Positions 46,616 to 57,882 of a stretch of 64,000 nt of DNA are shown one piece after another (position 1 is the stretch's first letter; the number at the start of each line of letters is the position of its first letter). The translations under genes were made by a program, and so were the position numbers. The notes below the pieces were generated by a model. That model made no database searches. It saw only the letters and a program-made list of their open reading frames with translations, and was not told the DNA's origin. This DNA is from Hoplostethus atlanticus (lineage: Eukaryota; Chordata; Actinopteri; Trachichthyiformes; Trachichthyidae): positions 626,501-690,500 of the forward strand of contig JAXDDX010000063.1 in NCBI GenBank assembly GCA_034670405.1. Reading direction: 5' to 3'.

Positions 46616-46818
46616 CTCTCTCTCGCTCTCCCGTGCGGCACGCCTTCTCCGTGTTCCGGCTCACTGACATGGGAAAACACACACGCACAACAGATATTAG
46701 TCCCCACTCAGTCCCGATGGGCTGCAGCCGGTGTCGGGGCAGGGCGAACCAGCCTGCCGGCCCGACTCCGCCCCCCGCCTCCAGCCACCTGCCCAACCAC
46801 ACCCCCCAGTCTGCCACA
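46424..46818 (-). mobile_element. solo LTR, 5-bp target duplication TATAC
   Basis: This 395-bp unit begins TGTAGCCAAG and ends TCTGCCACA, with TATAC at 46419-46423 and 46819-46823. It is absent from the matching right arm, which confirms it as an insertion. CCAATAAATGG lies near the 3' end on the minus strand, suggesting minus orientation. A (CT)n tract is inside. Confidence 0.92.
46567..46625. repeat. (CT)n microsatellite
   Basis: About 22 CT units, then CTCG-interrupted units, within the solo LTR. It causes Ser/Leu and Arg/Glu repeat frames that are not genes. Confidence 0.95.
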
Positions 46819-47190
46819 TATACTTAGTTAAAAACAGCTGCAGTGTTCATCTAAAACATATTTCAATGTTGTTACATTTATATACAGATTGTCGAATGTG
46901 CGTTTAGAAACCTCCAGACAAGTTGTGAACCTCGTTACATTTGTGTGTGGGTTTTTGAGAGTTTCCTGACGTGGTTAGATTCACAAATGCATTTTTTCTA
47001 AAGGGCCTTTCTCTGTAGCCTATCAGACGTCTCTTTCAAGTTCAGCCAATCACACCAGCGTGTGATTTCAATGCTGCGTTCAATGTCCGAGTTTGGCGTC
47101 CGGTAGCAGTACTCCAAGTGTAAATTAAACATAACATGTTTAGCCAATAATCCCCTTGTTGTTCGTGATTGAATACATTTGAATTATGAT

Positions 47191-47405
47191 CGTGATCGAG
47201 GGGTAGGGCGAAGTACATGGCCCTCCAAACGGAGATTTTTCAGGGGCACACTACAAACCGAGGGTTATGACAAATCTCTGACAATCATCGGCAAGATGGG
47301 GGGGACGCTGCACAAGCAACAAAAGGAAACCACAAATGTAGTATTTTCTTCGTTAATAAAGATTTAAAAAATATTATAAGCATCGTATTATCTTAGTTTA
47401 ACATA
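47191..47405. mobile_element. Harbinger remnant (same family as 21604-33126)
   Basis: The inverted match to 32785-33028 runs from GATCGAGGGGTAGGGCGAAG to ATTATCTTAGTTTAA. The terminal inverted repeat itself is missing. It abuts the inner end of the left arm of the 7.2-kb element. Confidence 0.8.
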
Positions 47406-48114
47406 AATTAGGCCTAAGTGGAAAAAATAATAACCTATGTCTACCCGGTAGAACGGGGACTACGGTCCCTCTGGCTCATAGCCGGAATCAGACGAACACT
47501 CCTCCTTGCTCCAGTCCACATCGCTCAAGTCTGAGACGTCTCCACTGTTTCAGTCAGTGTTTAATTATAGCAATAAGTACAAACAACGACGTATCTTCAA
47601 ACACCTGACTGATATCAAACATATCTCAGACAGTACAACTGTATCACTCACGCGACAGTCTTTGACTGGACTCCGCCCCCTGTGTTACTCCCTCAAAGGT
47701 CCCACTGGGAAACACGTACTGCAACGTCCACCAAACAGATTCCCCTTCACCCAGTTCATGAAACAATGCCAAAGTCTCTTCTACATTTAGTCTTCGGTTT
47801 GATCTCTTCATCCTCTCTCTCCTCATCCTCTTGCTCCTCAAATAGCAGGCAATAGTGGACAATCCTGACGCAACTCAAATAGACTACTGCTCTGTGTTTC
47901 GGATTGAGATTGTTTTGGGGTGCTAGTGCGAAATGGCCTAACATAGCAAAGAAATGCTGGTCTGATCGCGGCCCAGTTCTCACCTGCCGAGTCAGCTTTA
48001 GTTGGCCCGACATCGGAACCCGGAGATGGCCCGACCTTGTTTTGAATGACGGCCCAGTTCCGTTTGCCGAATCCAAGCCGATACTGAACCAGAATAGCCC
48101 CAGAACAGGCCCGA
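47406..48114. other. interior of the 7.2-kb element, unassigned
   Basis: Minus-strand fragments such as SDVDWSKEECSSDSGYEPEG (about 47460-47520) and an acidic FEEQEDEEREDEE stretch (about 47815-47850) look coding-like but are separated by stops. GGCCCGAC/GGCCCAGTT words at 47970-48115 recur in related form at 52500-52650. No function is assigned. Confidence 0.35.
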
Positions 48115-49028
48115 TTTAAGATTATATACTATTCCCTTTCCATCCTCACTGAATTCTTTAATTCCCTGTAAATAGTCTAAAATAACTAATTGTCTACATT
48201 TTCTAAACTATACAACACAGTTTAACAAACATTTACATTCATACAATATATTGTATAAAACCCAAAAAGCACAAATATTTGATAATGAAAAGTTGTGGTA
48301 TTGATTGACAGCAAACACTGAATTGCACCATTCTAATATTTATTATAAACAATTGCAAGAATATTGAATATATACACACATATATATGTATATATAATAA
48401 TTAAATAATTAATTCTCTTCTTCTCACTGGTCTTTCCTCTCTTGCCTTCCTTCCACCATCTCTTAATGTATTTCTCGATCTCCTCATCCACTGTCTTCAC
48501 ACAAAGAGAAAGAGTCAAGGGAAGGAAACAGAGTGAGAGACTAGACAGACAGATAGACCCATACACCCACTAGAGATGAACAAACTTAACAGTAACGCAC
48601 AAGTAGAGTCCGCACACCATGATAGCCACCTGCTGGTCGGAGTACAGCAACCACAAATATGAGAAAATCTCTTTAAAAAAGGTTCAAAATCAAGTTTTAC
48701 AGCACCAAATTATAATTCTGTTTTTTTCATATTTATTCTGTGGCTTTGGCGGCTAACAAACATCTGAAAATGATCTTTCTAAAAACTAGTTTAAATGCAT
48801 TTCTCCATTCAGAGACCCCTTTGAAGCTACACACATGACTTAAAATAGATATTCTCTCAAAAAGTGGATGCAAAGGACTCAAACTAAAGTCACGTTAAAC
48901 TTAGTTAATCTTTAAGAGTGTAAATATCAGATTAACTGACACCTGTTAGCTAGTCGCGCTAGCGTGCTAATGTTAGTTTATCTTAGCTGTAACGTTAGCG
49001 GTCGCTTCTACCAGATTTATTTTTAAAA
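48115..49028. repeat. 850-bp repeat, second copy
   Basis: Inverted partner of 41525-42370. It ends in TTTTTAAAAGATTTGAGTGC, the target of the RTE/Rex3-like LINE. A short frame TVDEEIEKYIKRWWKEGKRG lies at about 48425-48500 on the minus strand. Confidence 0.75.
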
Positions 49029-49040
49029 GATTTGAGTGCA

Positions 49041-52000
49041 TCCATCCATCCATCCATCCATTTTCGACCGCTTATCCGGATCCGGGTCGCGGTGGCAGCA
49101 GGCTCAGCAGAGTATCCCAGACATCCCTTTCCCCAGCCACAGTCACCAGCTCATGCTGGGGGATCCCAAGGCGTTCCCAGGCCAGGCAGGATATATAATC
49201 CCTCCACCGGGTCCTGGGTCTGCCCCGAGGCCTCCTCCCCACTGTACGTGCCCTGAATACCTCCACAGGGAGGCGTCCTGGAGGCATCCTAACCAGATGC
49301 CCGAACCACCTCAACTGGCTCCTCTCCACGCGAAGGAGCAGCGGCTCTACTCCGAGTCCCCCCCGGACATCCGAGCTCCTCACCCTATCCCTAAGGGTGA
49401 GTCCAGATATCCTACGAAGGAAACTCATTTCGGCCGCTTGTATTCGCGATCTTGTCCTTTCAGTCACTACCCAAAGCTCGTGGCCATAGGTGAGGGTTGG
49501 AACAAAGATTGCCTGGTAAATTGAGAGCTTCGCCTTCAGGCTCAGCTCCCTCTTCACCACGACAGTCTGGTACAACGACCGCAAAACTGCACTCGCTGCA
49601 CCGATCCACCTGTCAATCTCATGCTCCATTTTACCCTCACTCATGAACAAGACCCCGAGATACTTGAACTCCTTCACTTGGGGCAAAGACTCACTCCCCA
49701 CCCGGAGGGGACAATCCACCGCTGTCCTGCAGAGCACCATGGCCTCAGACTTGGAGGTGCTGACTCTCATCCCGGCCGCTTCACACTCAGCTGCAAACCG
49801 CCCCAGCGCGTGCTGGAGTTCACAGCTCGATGCAGCCATCAGGACTACATCATCCGCAAAAAGCAGAGATGCTATCCTGAGGTCACCGCACTGGACACCC
49901 TCCACACCCTGGCTGCGCCTTGAAATCCTGTCCATGAAAATCACAAACAGGATAGGTGACAAGGGACAGCCCTGGCGGAGGCCAACACGCACCGGGAACG
50001 AGCTTGACTTAGTGCTGAGAATGCGGACACAACTCTCGCTTTGGTTGTACAGAGATCGGATGGCTCGAATTAACGGCCCCGACACCCCATACTCCCGCAG
50101 CACCCCCCACAGGATATCTCGAGGGACACGATCGTAAGCCTTCTCCAAGTCCACAAAACACATGAAGACTGGATGAGCAAACTCCCATGCCCCCTCCAAA
50201 ATCCTTGCAAGGGTAAAGAGTTGGTCCACTGTTCCACGGCCAGGACGGAATCCGCCTTGTTCCTCCTGAATCTGAGGTTCGACAATTGGTCGCACTCTCC
50301 TTTCCAGCACCCTGGAATAGGCTTTCCCAGGGAGGCTGAGCAGTGTGATTCCCCGGTAGTTGGAGCACACCCTCTGGTCCCCCTTTTTAAAAATGGGAAC
50401 CACCACCCCTGTCTGCCACTCCTTAGGCACTGTTCCCGACCTCCACGCGACATTGAAAAGGCGTGTCAGCCACGACAGCCCTACAACATCCAGGGCCTTT
50501 AGCATTTCCGGGCGAATCTCGTCCACCCCCGGGGCTTTGCCACTGCGGAGTTTTTTGACTACCTCAGTGACTTCCCCCAGTGCGATGGGCAACGACCCCC
50601 CAGAATCTTCAGGCCCTGCCTCCCCCATGGAGGGCGTATCCATCGGGTTTAGGAGTTCCTCAAAGTGCTCCTTCCACCGCTCGACTATAGCCCCAGCCGA
50701 GGTCAGCACCTCCCCACCCTTACTGAAAACAGCTTGGGTGGGCCCCTGCTTCCCCCTCCTAAGGCGGCGAACGGTTTGCCAGAATCTCTTTGAGGCCGAC
50801 CTAAAGTCCTTCTCCATGGCTTCTCCGAACTCCTCCCATGTCCGTTTTTTCGCCTCTGCCACTGCCAAAGCCGCTGCCCTCCGCGCCCGCCGGTACCTCT
50901 CAGCTGAATCAGGAGTCCCCCTGGCCAACCAGGCCTGAAAGCACTCCTTCTTCAACCTGACAGCTTCCCTCACCACTGGTGTCCACCACCGGGTTCTAGG
51001 GTTGCCGCCGCGACAGGCACCGACAGCTTTCAGGCCGCAGCTCCGAGCAGCCGCATCAACGATGGTGGATTTGAACATGGTCCATTCGGACTCCATGTCC
51101 CCCTCCTCCTCCGGGACACGTGAGAAGTTCCTTCGGAGGTGCGAGTTGAACATCTTCCGGACAGGTGCCTCCTCCAGACGTTCCCAGTTCACCCACACTA
51201 CCCGTTTAGGTTTACCAGGTCTGTCCGGAAGCTTGCCCCGCCATCTGATCCAACTCGCCACCAGGTGGTGATCAGTTGACAGCTCTGCACCTCTCTTCAC
51301 CCGAGTGTCCAAGACATGTGGCCGCAGATCTGATGAAACGACTACAAAGTCGATCATATCATCAACCTTATGCTCGAACATGGTGTTTGTTATGGCTAAT
51401 CCATGCTTCGCACAGAAGTCCAACAACAAAACACTGCTCGGGTTCAGATCGGGCAGGCCGTTCCTCCCAATCACTCCCCTCCAGGTTTCTCCATCGTCAC
51501 CCACGTGAGCGTTGAAGTCCCCCAGTAGGACTATAGAGTCCCCAGATGGTGCCCCCTCTAGGACCCCATCCACGGTCTCCAAGAAGGCCGGGTACTCTGA
51601 CCTGCCATTAGGTGCATATGCACAAACGACAGTCAGAGCTTTCCCCTCCGCAATCCTCAGCCGCAGAGAGGCGACCCTCTCATCCACCGGGGCAAACTCC
51701 AACACAGCAGCGTTCAGCCGGGGGCTTGTGAGTATCCCCACTCCTGCCCGACGCCTCTCACCCTGGGCGACTCCAGAAAAGGAGAGAGTCCAACCCCTAT
51801 CAAGGAGTTTGGTTCCAGAGCCAATGCTATGCGTAGAGGTGAGCCCAACTATATCTAGTTGGTATCGCTCTACCTCTCGCACAAGCTCCGGCTCCTTCCC
51901 CCCCAGAGAGGTGACATTCCACGTACCAAAAGCTAGTTTCTGTAGCCAAGGTCCAGTCCGCCAAGGCCTCTGCCTTTGCCTGCCACCCGCGTGGCATTGC

Positions 52001-52220
52001 ACCCGTCCCCTATTTCTCCCCCTGCAGGTGGTGGGCCCACAGGGGGGCGGCCCCACGTGGCTTCTTCGGGCTGGGCCCGACCGAGCTCCGCGGCAAGCCC
52101 GGCCACCAGACGCTTGCCTACGAGCTCCCCTCCCAGGCCTAGCACCAGGAGGGTGCCCCGGTCTCCCTATTCCGGTCAAGGTTTCTAAATCTTCTGGTGG
52201 CTGTATCATAGGGTCCTTTT
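49041..52220 (-). mobile_element. RTE/Rex3-like LINE, 12-bp TSD
   Basis: GATTTGAGTGCA flanks it at 49029-49040 and 52221-52232. The 3' end (minus strand) is CGGATAAGCGGTCGAAAATG followed by a GGAT tandem tail, and the 3' UTR is only about 30 bases. Both are traits I associate with RTE-clade Rex3 of fish. At 3,180 bp it is nearly complete. Confidence 0.92.
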
Positions 52221-52308
52221 GATTTGAGTGCAACAACAGTAAAATCACAGCATAAATGGCAATTTTGTTAGTTAAACTACACAAACCTATGATGGTGACG
52301 TTACTCAC
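49072..52308 (-). CDS. RTE/Rex3-like endonuclease/reverse transcriptase, open 1,078 codons
   Basis: This target-primed retrotransposition protein is made from one open frame. The first 29 codons (52308-52221) are flanking DNA; the element's own part starts at about [12 protein letters not shown] basic, Pro/Gly/Arg-rich stretch (about 45-110) is followed by [11 protein letters not shown] (about 145) and the endonuclease with [15 protein letters not shown] (about 265) and [11 protein letters not shown] (about 347). RT motifs include [56 protein letters not shown] and LLFADDVVL (about 818). The end is [17 protein letters not shown]...LLPPRPGSG. At about residue 313 [12 protein letters not shown] appears to lack roughly a dozen residues usual in related elements, so endonuclease activity is doubtful (inference). 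Confidence 0.9.
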   Translation of the reverse strand: MSNVTIIGLCSLTNKIAIYAVILLLLHSNQKDPMIQPPEDLETLTGIGRPGHPPGARPGRGARRQASGGRACRGARSGPARRSHVGPPPCGPTTCRGRNRGRVQCHAGGRQRQRPWRTGPWLQKLAFGTWNVTSLGGKEPELVREVERYQLDIVGLTSTHSIGSGTKLLDRGWTLSFSGVAQGERRRAGVGILTSPRLNAAVLEFAPVDERVASLRLRIAEGKALTVVCAYAPNGRSEYPAFLETVDGVLEGAPSGDSIVLLGDFNAHVGDDGETWRGVIGRNGLPDLNPSSVLLLDFCAKHGLAITNTMFEHKVDDMIDFVVVSSDLRPHVLDTRVKRGAELSTDHHLVASWIRWRGKLPDRPGKPKRVVWVNWERLEEAPVRKMFNSHLRRNFSRVPEEEGDMESEWTMFKSTIVDAAARSCGLKAVGACRGGNPRTRWWTPVVREAVRLKKECFQAWLARGTPDSAERYRRARRAAALAVAEAKKRTWEEFGEAMEKDFRSASKRFWQTVRRLRRGKQGPTQAVFSKGGEVLTSAGAIVERWKEHFEELLNPMDTPSMGEAGPEDSGGSLPIALGEVTEVVKKLRSGKAPGVDEIRPEMLKALDVVGLSWLTRLFNVAWRSGTVPKEWQTGVVVPIFKKGDQRVCSNYRGITLLSLPGKAYSRVLERRVRPIVEPQIQEEQGGFRPGRGTVDQLFTLARILEGAWEFAHPVFMCFVDLEKAYDRVPRDILWGVLREYGVSGPLIRAIRSLYNQSESCVRILSTKSSSFPVRVGLRQGCPLSPILFVIFMDRISRRSQGVEGVQCGDLRIASLLFADDVVLMAASSCELQHALGRFAAECEAAGMRVSTSKSEAMVLCRTAVDCPLRVGSESLPQVKEFKYLGVLFMSEGKMEHEIDRWIGAASAVLRSLYQTVVVKRELSLKAKLSIYQAIFVPTLTYGHELWVVTERTRSRIQAAEMSFLRRISGLTLRDRVRSSDVRGGLGVEPLLLRVERSQLRWFGHLVRMPPGRLPVEVFRARTVGRRPRGRPRTRWRDYISCLAWERLGIPQHELVTVAGERDVWDTLLSLLPPRPGSG

Positions 52309-52734
52309 CTGGAATTACTAATAAAAAATACAACATTTCGTAGGCTGAAGGATTGCAGCAGCAGAGTCAAAACGCCAAGTGAAAACTGAAGCTCGAGCCC
52401 TCTACTCAACCAGATATGTTTCATAGTGTTGCTAGGCAATGAAATATAGTCATCTGCCGAATATTGACCAGAGTTGGTCCAAATTCAGACATCATGATCT
52501 GGGCCATATCCGGCAAGCTACAGTCGGGCCAGACTCTTTCCGTGACAATAAACCAGTATTCACCCAAGCCCTCCACTGTATCTGGCTCAGCTGACAGCAG
52601 CCGAATCTGACACTCAGCCGATTGTGCCGTCAGTGAAGTGGGCGCTGGCCCGAGTCTCATTGCTATCTATGGTTCAAATATTACCTAGCTAACTTTTCTA
52701 GCTGTGTAAATAACACATTGTTAGCAAAATCAGA

Positions 52735-53379
52735 CGATCATAATTCAAATGTATTCAATCACGAACGACAAGGGAATTATTGGCTAAACGTGTTATGTTT
52801 AATTACACTTGGAGTACTGCTACCGGACGCCAAACTCGTCGGGATTAGGAACGTTGAACGCAGCATTGAAATCACACGCTGGTGTGATTGGCTGAACTTG
52901 AAAGAGACGTCTGATAGGCTACAGAGAAAGGCCCTTTAGAAAAAATGCATTTGTGAATCTAACCACGTCAGGTAACTCTCAAAAACCCACACACAAATGT
53001 AACGAGGTTCACAACTCGTGTGGAGGTTTCTAAACGCAGATTCGACAATCTGTATATAAATGTAACAACATTGAAATATGTTTTAGATGAACACTGCAGC
53101 TGTTTTTAACTAAGTATATTTGTGGATTTGTTTTACATTTATATAAAACGAGACGTATTTGTGTGTGCATCAGAAAAAGACATTTGTGAACACTAATTTA
53201 TTTGTGAACCTTCTGTCATTTATATATATATTGTTTTTACATTTATATGAAACGATACACATTTGTGTGTGCATTGAAAAATATATTTGTGAACAGAGAC
53301 ATTTATATATAAATCGCAAAATATATTTGTGAATCGTGTTGCATTCATTTGTGACTTATGAGAGTTATCTGATCCCATA
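52735..53379 (-). repeat. right terminal inverted repeat
   Basis: The uninterrupted 645-base arm that reveals the LTR insertion in the left arm. It ends CTGATCCCATA next to GCCTTC. Confidence 0.92.
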
Positions 53380-53385
53380 GCCTTC

Positions 53386-53480
53386 ACCAGGGTTACAGGA
53401 ACGCATGCATAGTTACCAATAAACAAATATAATGACATCCAACATGACCACTTCAGGGCCCACAGATCAGCCAGTATTTA
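53386..53480 (+). repeat. dispersed repeat, copy 2
   Basis: Same order of motifs as 18167-18290 (AGGGTTACAGGAACGCATGC, CACTTCAGGGCCCACAGA, CAGTATTTAAA). The 7.2-kb element inserted at its left edge or just beside it. Confidence 0.75.
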
Positions 53481-54023
53481 AAGGACCATTCCAAAATGAT
53501 TGGGGGTTTTTTCATAGTTGTTTGCATTGTTACGTTTTCCACCCACGCAATGTTAATTCTGTTTTTACATGAATACATCACAATTAAATTAAATTCCAAA
53601 CAGCAGAGAAAACAACTCCGACATCTAATTCGGTCGGTAAAGGTAACCCGTCGCTGTGAGATGAGAAGACAACAATCACATTCTGCAAAGTTGCATCAGA
53701 GCACTTTTGTTATGTCTTCTGATCCATCAAAGAGCACACTCCAAAATGTCTGATCCTGGCGTTCGCCTGTTATCAATAGTTTGCACTATGTTCATGTGCT
53801 CTTTATTCTTCCCGTGCTTTTCAAAAGCTGGATGACTGAATTTTTTTGTCCCTATATAAAAGGCGCTGCTTTTATCCGCGAGATTGAGATTTTCACGGCA
53901 TATTTTGCACCACATCTCTGTGCGGTCGTCATCTGTTTGGAGCCAGGCTACCTCCTGCAGCCACTTTTCTGTGAATACATGTTTTTTATGTTCACGTTCA
54001 GTCTGCTGTTTCTTTGAAGGTGG
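53480..54023. other. unassigned
   Basis: Short frames only, no recognised motif. It ends at the target duplication of hAT-C. Confidence 0.4.
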
Positions 54024-54344
54024 TAGTGATGGGCATGGCAGTTCTTTTAGAAGTACTGAATCACTAGAATCAGTTCACTAAAAAGATTCGTCCAAAAGAT
54101 TCGTTCACCGAATCGTTGAGTTCTTGGCGGGAGGAGCCTGCGACTCCGACTTCCTGAACTGATACACGGCTGAACGGTTCATGTTTCAGTTCAGTTCACG
54201 GCTTCCGGGACCGGGAGACGAGAGTGTTGTGGCTGTGTTGCTTTGACAAACATGTTTGTAAAAATAAACTCGTTTATAAATCATGATGTTTTGAGTGATC
54301 CTGTCCTATGGTAGGCTATTTAACTGGTCTACTCAGCAAATTGG

Positions 54345-54480
54345 GCTCAGTGAGTGATCCGTTCACTGAACGTACCACAGTACCCCACAGTGCATTCAGT
54401 GAAGGATTCACACTGAACATGCACCGTTCCCTTGCAAATTGTCGCAATGAGAGGATCAGAGAGTCACACATTGTCTCGGG
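54345..54480 (+). repeat. direct repeat in hAT-C, left copy
   Basis: GTGAAGGATTCACACTGAAC, ATGCACCGTTCCCTTGCAAA and GTCGCAATGAGAGGATCAGA recur in the same orientation at 61437-61550. Confidence 0.9.
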
Positions 54481-54868
54481 TTCACCACGCATTGTAAACA
54501 ACAAAAGGTAATGACAAAATTGTTTATTATACTGTAGGAACTATAAATCACAAATAACCAAGAAAATACAAGAACAATAAGTATGGACTGACCTACAACT
54601 GTGAGTGCAAAACAAATATTAAATTAAGTTTTAAATTAAATGACAAGATAAAAACTCTTGTAAAAACTGTACATTCAGAAGAAAATATCAACTTAAATAT
54701 TGTGCAATCAAAAAGAAAATAAATAGCCTAACTGTAGTGCAAAACAAAAAGCCAAGAAACTAAAATAAAAAAATAAAAACAGAACAAAGACACATCCATA
54801 CACTGTTGTAGGTGCCGAACAAATGAAATCCAAACAGGATCATCATGATAAAGGTGGCCTTATGCCCT

Positions 54869-57181
54869 TTACTTCAGGTTGGCATTTAGGAATACCAGCT
54901 GGCTGACCTTTGTAGAACTGAGACGATTTCTTCGCTCTGAAATGATCTGGCCCATTTTGCTAAAGACTCTCTCGGATGGGACAGATGTGGCAACAATGCA
55001 GAGTCTCTTCATCATCATCTCACAAAGTCTCGGATAGACCATCCCTCGACTTTGCCACCATGTGAGGGGGTTTGAAGACCTCGGCACTAGAGGTTCCGCC
55101 ACAAAAGCACGGACTTCCAGTACCGAATCAGCTGTGGGATTTCGATTAGTGGTCACAAACCCAGAGACCTGCTGGTCAAAGTCTTTCCAGAAAGCACTCT
55201 CCTGAGTGGAACTCCCTCCTTGTGCTGCTGCTCCCTGAGCTCCCTCTTCTTCAGCCTGCTGGTTGGGGAATGTCACCCTTGCTGCAGCATTGCAGAGTTG
55301 TTGATAGGCTCTATCAGCATCTTCATCCCTCCCGAAGGCCTTTTTCTTGAACCTGGGGTCCAGTGCTGCTGCCTCCAAGAGCAAAGCATGGGATTCGATT
55401 TTGTGAAAACGGTGTGACATCTGCTGGCAAATGGTCGCCACCAATTGCTTCACAGAATCTGTCAGGTTTCCAGCTCGTTGGATGTTTGAAGCAATCATCT
55501 GCAGACCTCTTGCCAGAAGAATCACTTTTGAAGCAGTCACATACCTGAGAGAAAGAAAAACAAGGTTTAGGCCTGATAGTAATAATAATAATGTGTATTG
55601 TTATTGTGATTATTAGTTATAATAGTATTACTATTAGTAATAATAATTGTATAACAAGCATATTCATAACCAACAGTACACAATATAAATTCTAGTTATT
55701 TTTGACTCAGGTCAAGCCAGACAGGCAGGAGCTCGATTGACAGATTTATGACTTTGTTTGGATGTGACTGAACAAGTGAAAATTAGGCCTTCATAAATCA
55801 CATTATTCTCAAATGACAGTGCAATAATAACATTAAAATAAAAAAACACTTACCCTTCACCACTGATTTCGACAGTGACCTCTTCAAAGGGCTTTAGCAC
55901 ATCACAGGCCTGTTTCATTTCCTCCCACTCATCTGGTGTGAGGACGGCCAGTCTTGGATTAGTCAAGGCCAGGGTTGTGATGATGGCATCTTTATTTTCC
56001 AGGAACCTCAACATCATGTAGTATGTTGAATTCCATCGGGTTGGACAGTCCTGCTTCAGGCGAGATTCTGCTAACCCCAACTGCTTTTGTGTGGCCTTCA
56101 GTTTCTCAGTTGCAACTGTACTTCTGTGCACATACTCAACAATTGCCTTCACCTTTTCCACTGTTTGTTTAATGGCAGCAACGCCACTGTTGACAATGAG
56201 GTTCAGGGTGTGCGCAAAGCAGAACAGGTGAGGCCAACCTGTGTTTTGAATTGCTTTCACCACATTTGCAGCGTTGTCAGACACACAGGCAGCAACTTTA
56301 TCCTGAATTCCCCACTCCCTTGCTACCCTCAGAAGCTGTTCTGACAGATTGTCAGCAGTGTGCCTCTCACTCATCTCAAAACACTCCAGCAGGACAGTGA
56401 CCATCTTAAAGTCATCAATAAAATGACATGTCACAGACATAAATGATGTTGTTGTTCTGGATGTCCAGCAGTCTGTGGTCAGACACACAGCTTTGGCTTT
56501 ATCCACCTTCTGTCTTATTTCTTCATGTGTCTTTCTGTACATGTCTGGGATAATGGTGTTGGACAGTGTTTTCCTGCTTGGCAACACATAGTTGGGGTTC
56601 AGCTCCTTGGTAAACTTCCTAAATCCAGTGTCTTCAACGATGGAGTACGGCTGAAAATCCTTTGCAACCATTCTTGCCAGCATTTCATCTAAAGCCCTTT
56701 GTCTAAGGGGGTCGATAGGCCTCATCACAAAATGGCTCAGTGTGGCTTGTGTTCCTCCTCTTGCTCTGGGCCTACCTCCTGTTGCCCCTGGTGGTGTGGC
56801 AACAGTAGCTGGAGCTGGAGCAGTGCTGGTGCTGCTACTGGTTGGAGGAGCAGTGCTGACAGTGCTGGTTCCACTTGCTGCTGGAGCAGTGCTGGTGCTG
56901 CTACTGGTTGGAGGAGCAGTGCTGACAGTGCTGGTTCCACTTGCTGCTGGAGCAGTGCTGGTGCTGCTGGCACTGGCAGTAGGAGCAGGCTCAGGCTGAG
57001 GTTCATCTCTTACCTGTAACAGCTGCACAGTGGGATGTTTTGTCCTTACATGTCGGTGTAGATTGGCCGTGGACCCACCTTTGGTTGACAGTTTGGCCTT
57101 GCAAATTGTGCATAATGCAGCTGTTGCTGAAATGATATTAAATTGCGTCCATACAGCACTTTTTCTCCTGGAATCACTCAT
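54869..57181 (-). CDS. hAT-C transposase (ZBED-like), two exons, 667 residues
   Basis: It catalyses hAT excision and insertion. Exon 1 runs 57181-55854 to a GTAAGT donor; exon 2 runs 55544-54869 after TTTCTCTCAG. The lengths 1,328 + 676 = 2,004 nt make exactly 668 codons with stop, and the frame reads through as EISGEG-YVTASK. The BED finger has CTICKAKL (about 22-29) and HRHVRTKH (about 43-50). An Ala/Pro/Ser/Thr-rich linker with an 18-residue tandem duplication (about 70-140) follows. Catalytic-region motifs are LTTDCWTS (about 235) and CVSDNAANV (about 302). The C-terminal dimerisation region has LTWWQSRG and VPSERVFSKMGQIISERRNR (about 632). No lesion was seen. It looks intact and could serve hAT-A type elements (inference). 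Confidence 0.9.
55690..55830 (+). repeat. direct repeat in the hAT-C intron
   Basis: TTTATGACTTTG-TTGGATGTGACTG and AAGTGAAAATTAGGCCTTCA recur in the same orientation at 57725-57882. The second copy is where LINE copy C inserted. Confidence 0.75.
56806..56962. repeat. coding tandem duplication
   Basis: AGCTGGAGCAGTGCTGGTGC and GGAGGAGCAGTGCTGACAGT recur with a period near 69 bases inside the transposase linker. It produces leucine- and alanine-rich shadow frames on the plus strand that are not genes. Confidence 0.85.
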
Positions 57182-57724
57182 CTTGATAACTCGACTGTCT
57201 CACTCTCAAACTCTCACTTTGGGGGTAGAGTGTTGTGGGTTCAAGGAGATGATTGGACTATACCAATTAACAGGAAAGGAAGGGTGAAGGTGAAGGTACT
57301 CTGGGGGAGGAGGGCTGGTAGGGGGAAATGATCTATGATATCAGCATAACTTTAAATGACCAAAAGGTTACTATCATAATGTATTTTTAAAATGTGAGTA
57401 TTTGTATAGGTGTGAGAGGGACATACTATGATTGTTTGCAGATATGGACAACTTTAAATTAAGTGTATGTGCATTGTGCTGCTGTGTGGTCACCCCTCCC
57501 TTGCAGGCCTAATGGTTGAGTCCTGCAGGTAAGCACTCCCTGAAGAAAACAATACACTCAAGAAAACAAAGTTGTGATATAAAAGTGCAGTTTAATTTTA
57601 AGTCAAGCATACAGTAGGATAAGTTCTAGTTAGTTTTTTTTCTTTTCTTTTAGATTACAGTGACACCAATCTCACATTTAGCTAGGAACAGTAAGTTCAA
57701 GCCTTAATTGAAGGCTCCTCTGAA

Positions 57725-57882
57725 GTCAAGTTTCCACGGCAACGCCCCAGGTCAAGCCACCTAAGCCACACAAGCAGGAGCCAAAGCTTGTTTGACAGAT
57801 TCATGACTTTCTATGGATGTGACTGACAGTACAAGTGAAAATTATGCCTTCAAAATCACAAACAGTATTCTCACATGACAAT
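57725..57882 (+). repeat. direct repeat in hAT-C, second copy beside LINE-C
   Basis: Partner of 55690-55830. It is cut at its right end by the LINE tail. Confidence 0.75.

Larger units (their letters stand above)
46158..47191 (+). repeat. left terminal inverted repeat
   Basis: Matches 52735-53379 inverted over its whole length once the LTR (46424-46818) and one duplication copy are removed, giving 634 against 645 bases. The outer half is built of CACAAATATA/ACACAAATG words spaced by TATATAAATG. The inner half has GTCTCTTTCAAGTTCAGCCA. Confidence 0.9.
46158..53379. mobile_element. 7.2-kb element with about 640-bp inverted terminal repeats
   Basis: It begins TATGGGATCAGATAACTCTC and ends with the reverse complement. 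GCCTTC flanks it at 46152-46157 and 53380-53385, a 6-bp target duplication. The left arm is 46158-47191 (interrupted by a solo LTR) and the right arm 52735-53379. The interior holds a Harbinger remnant, an 850-bp repeat and an RTE/Rex3-like LINE. No transposase belonging to this element was recognised. The 6-bp duplication and long arms do not single out a superfamily for me. Confidence 0.85.

Noticed and set aside
46367-46831. 154-codon frame with a Ser/Leu run
   Set aside because: It crosses the border of a solo LTR and a CT microsatellite. An artefact.
51512-52222. 236-codon plus-strand frame
   Set aside because: Antisense shadow of the RTE/Rex3-like coding region.
56699-57019. Repeat-rich plus-strand frames opposite the hAT-C transposase
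   Set aside because: Shadow of the duplicated Ala/Pro/Ser linker of the transposase.
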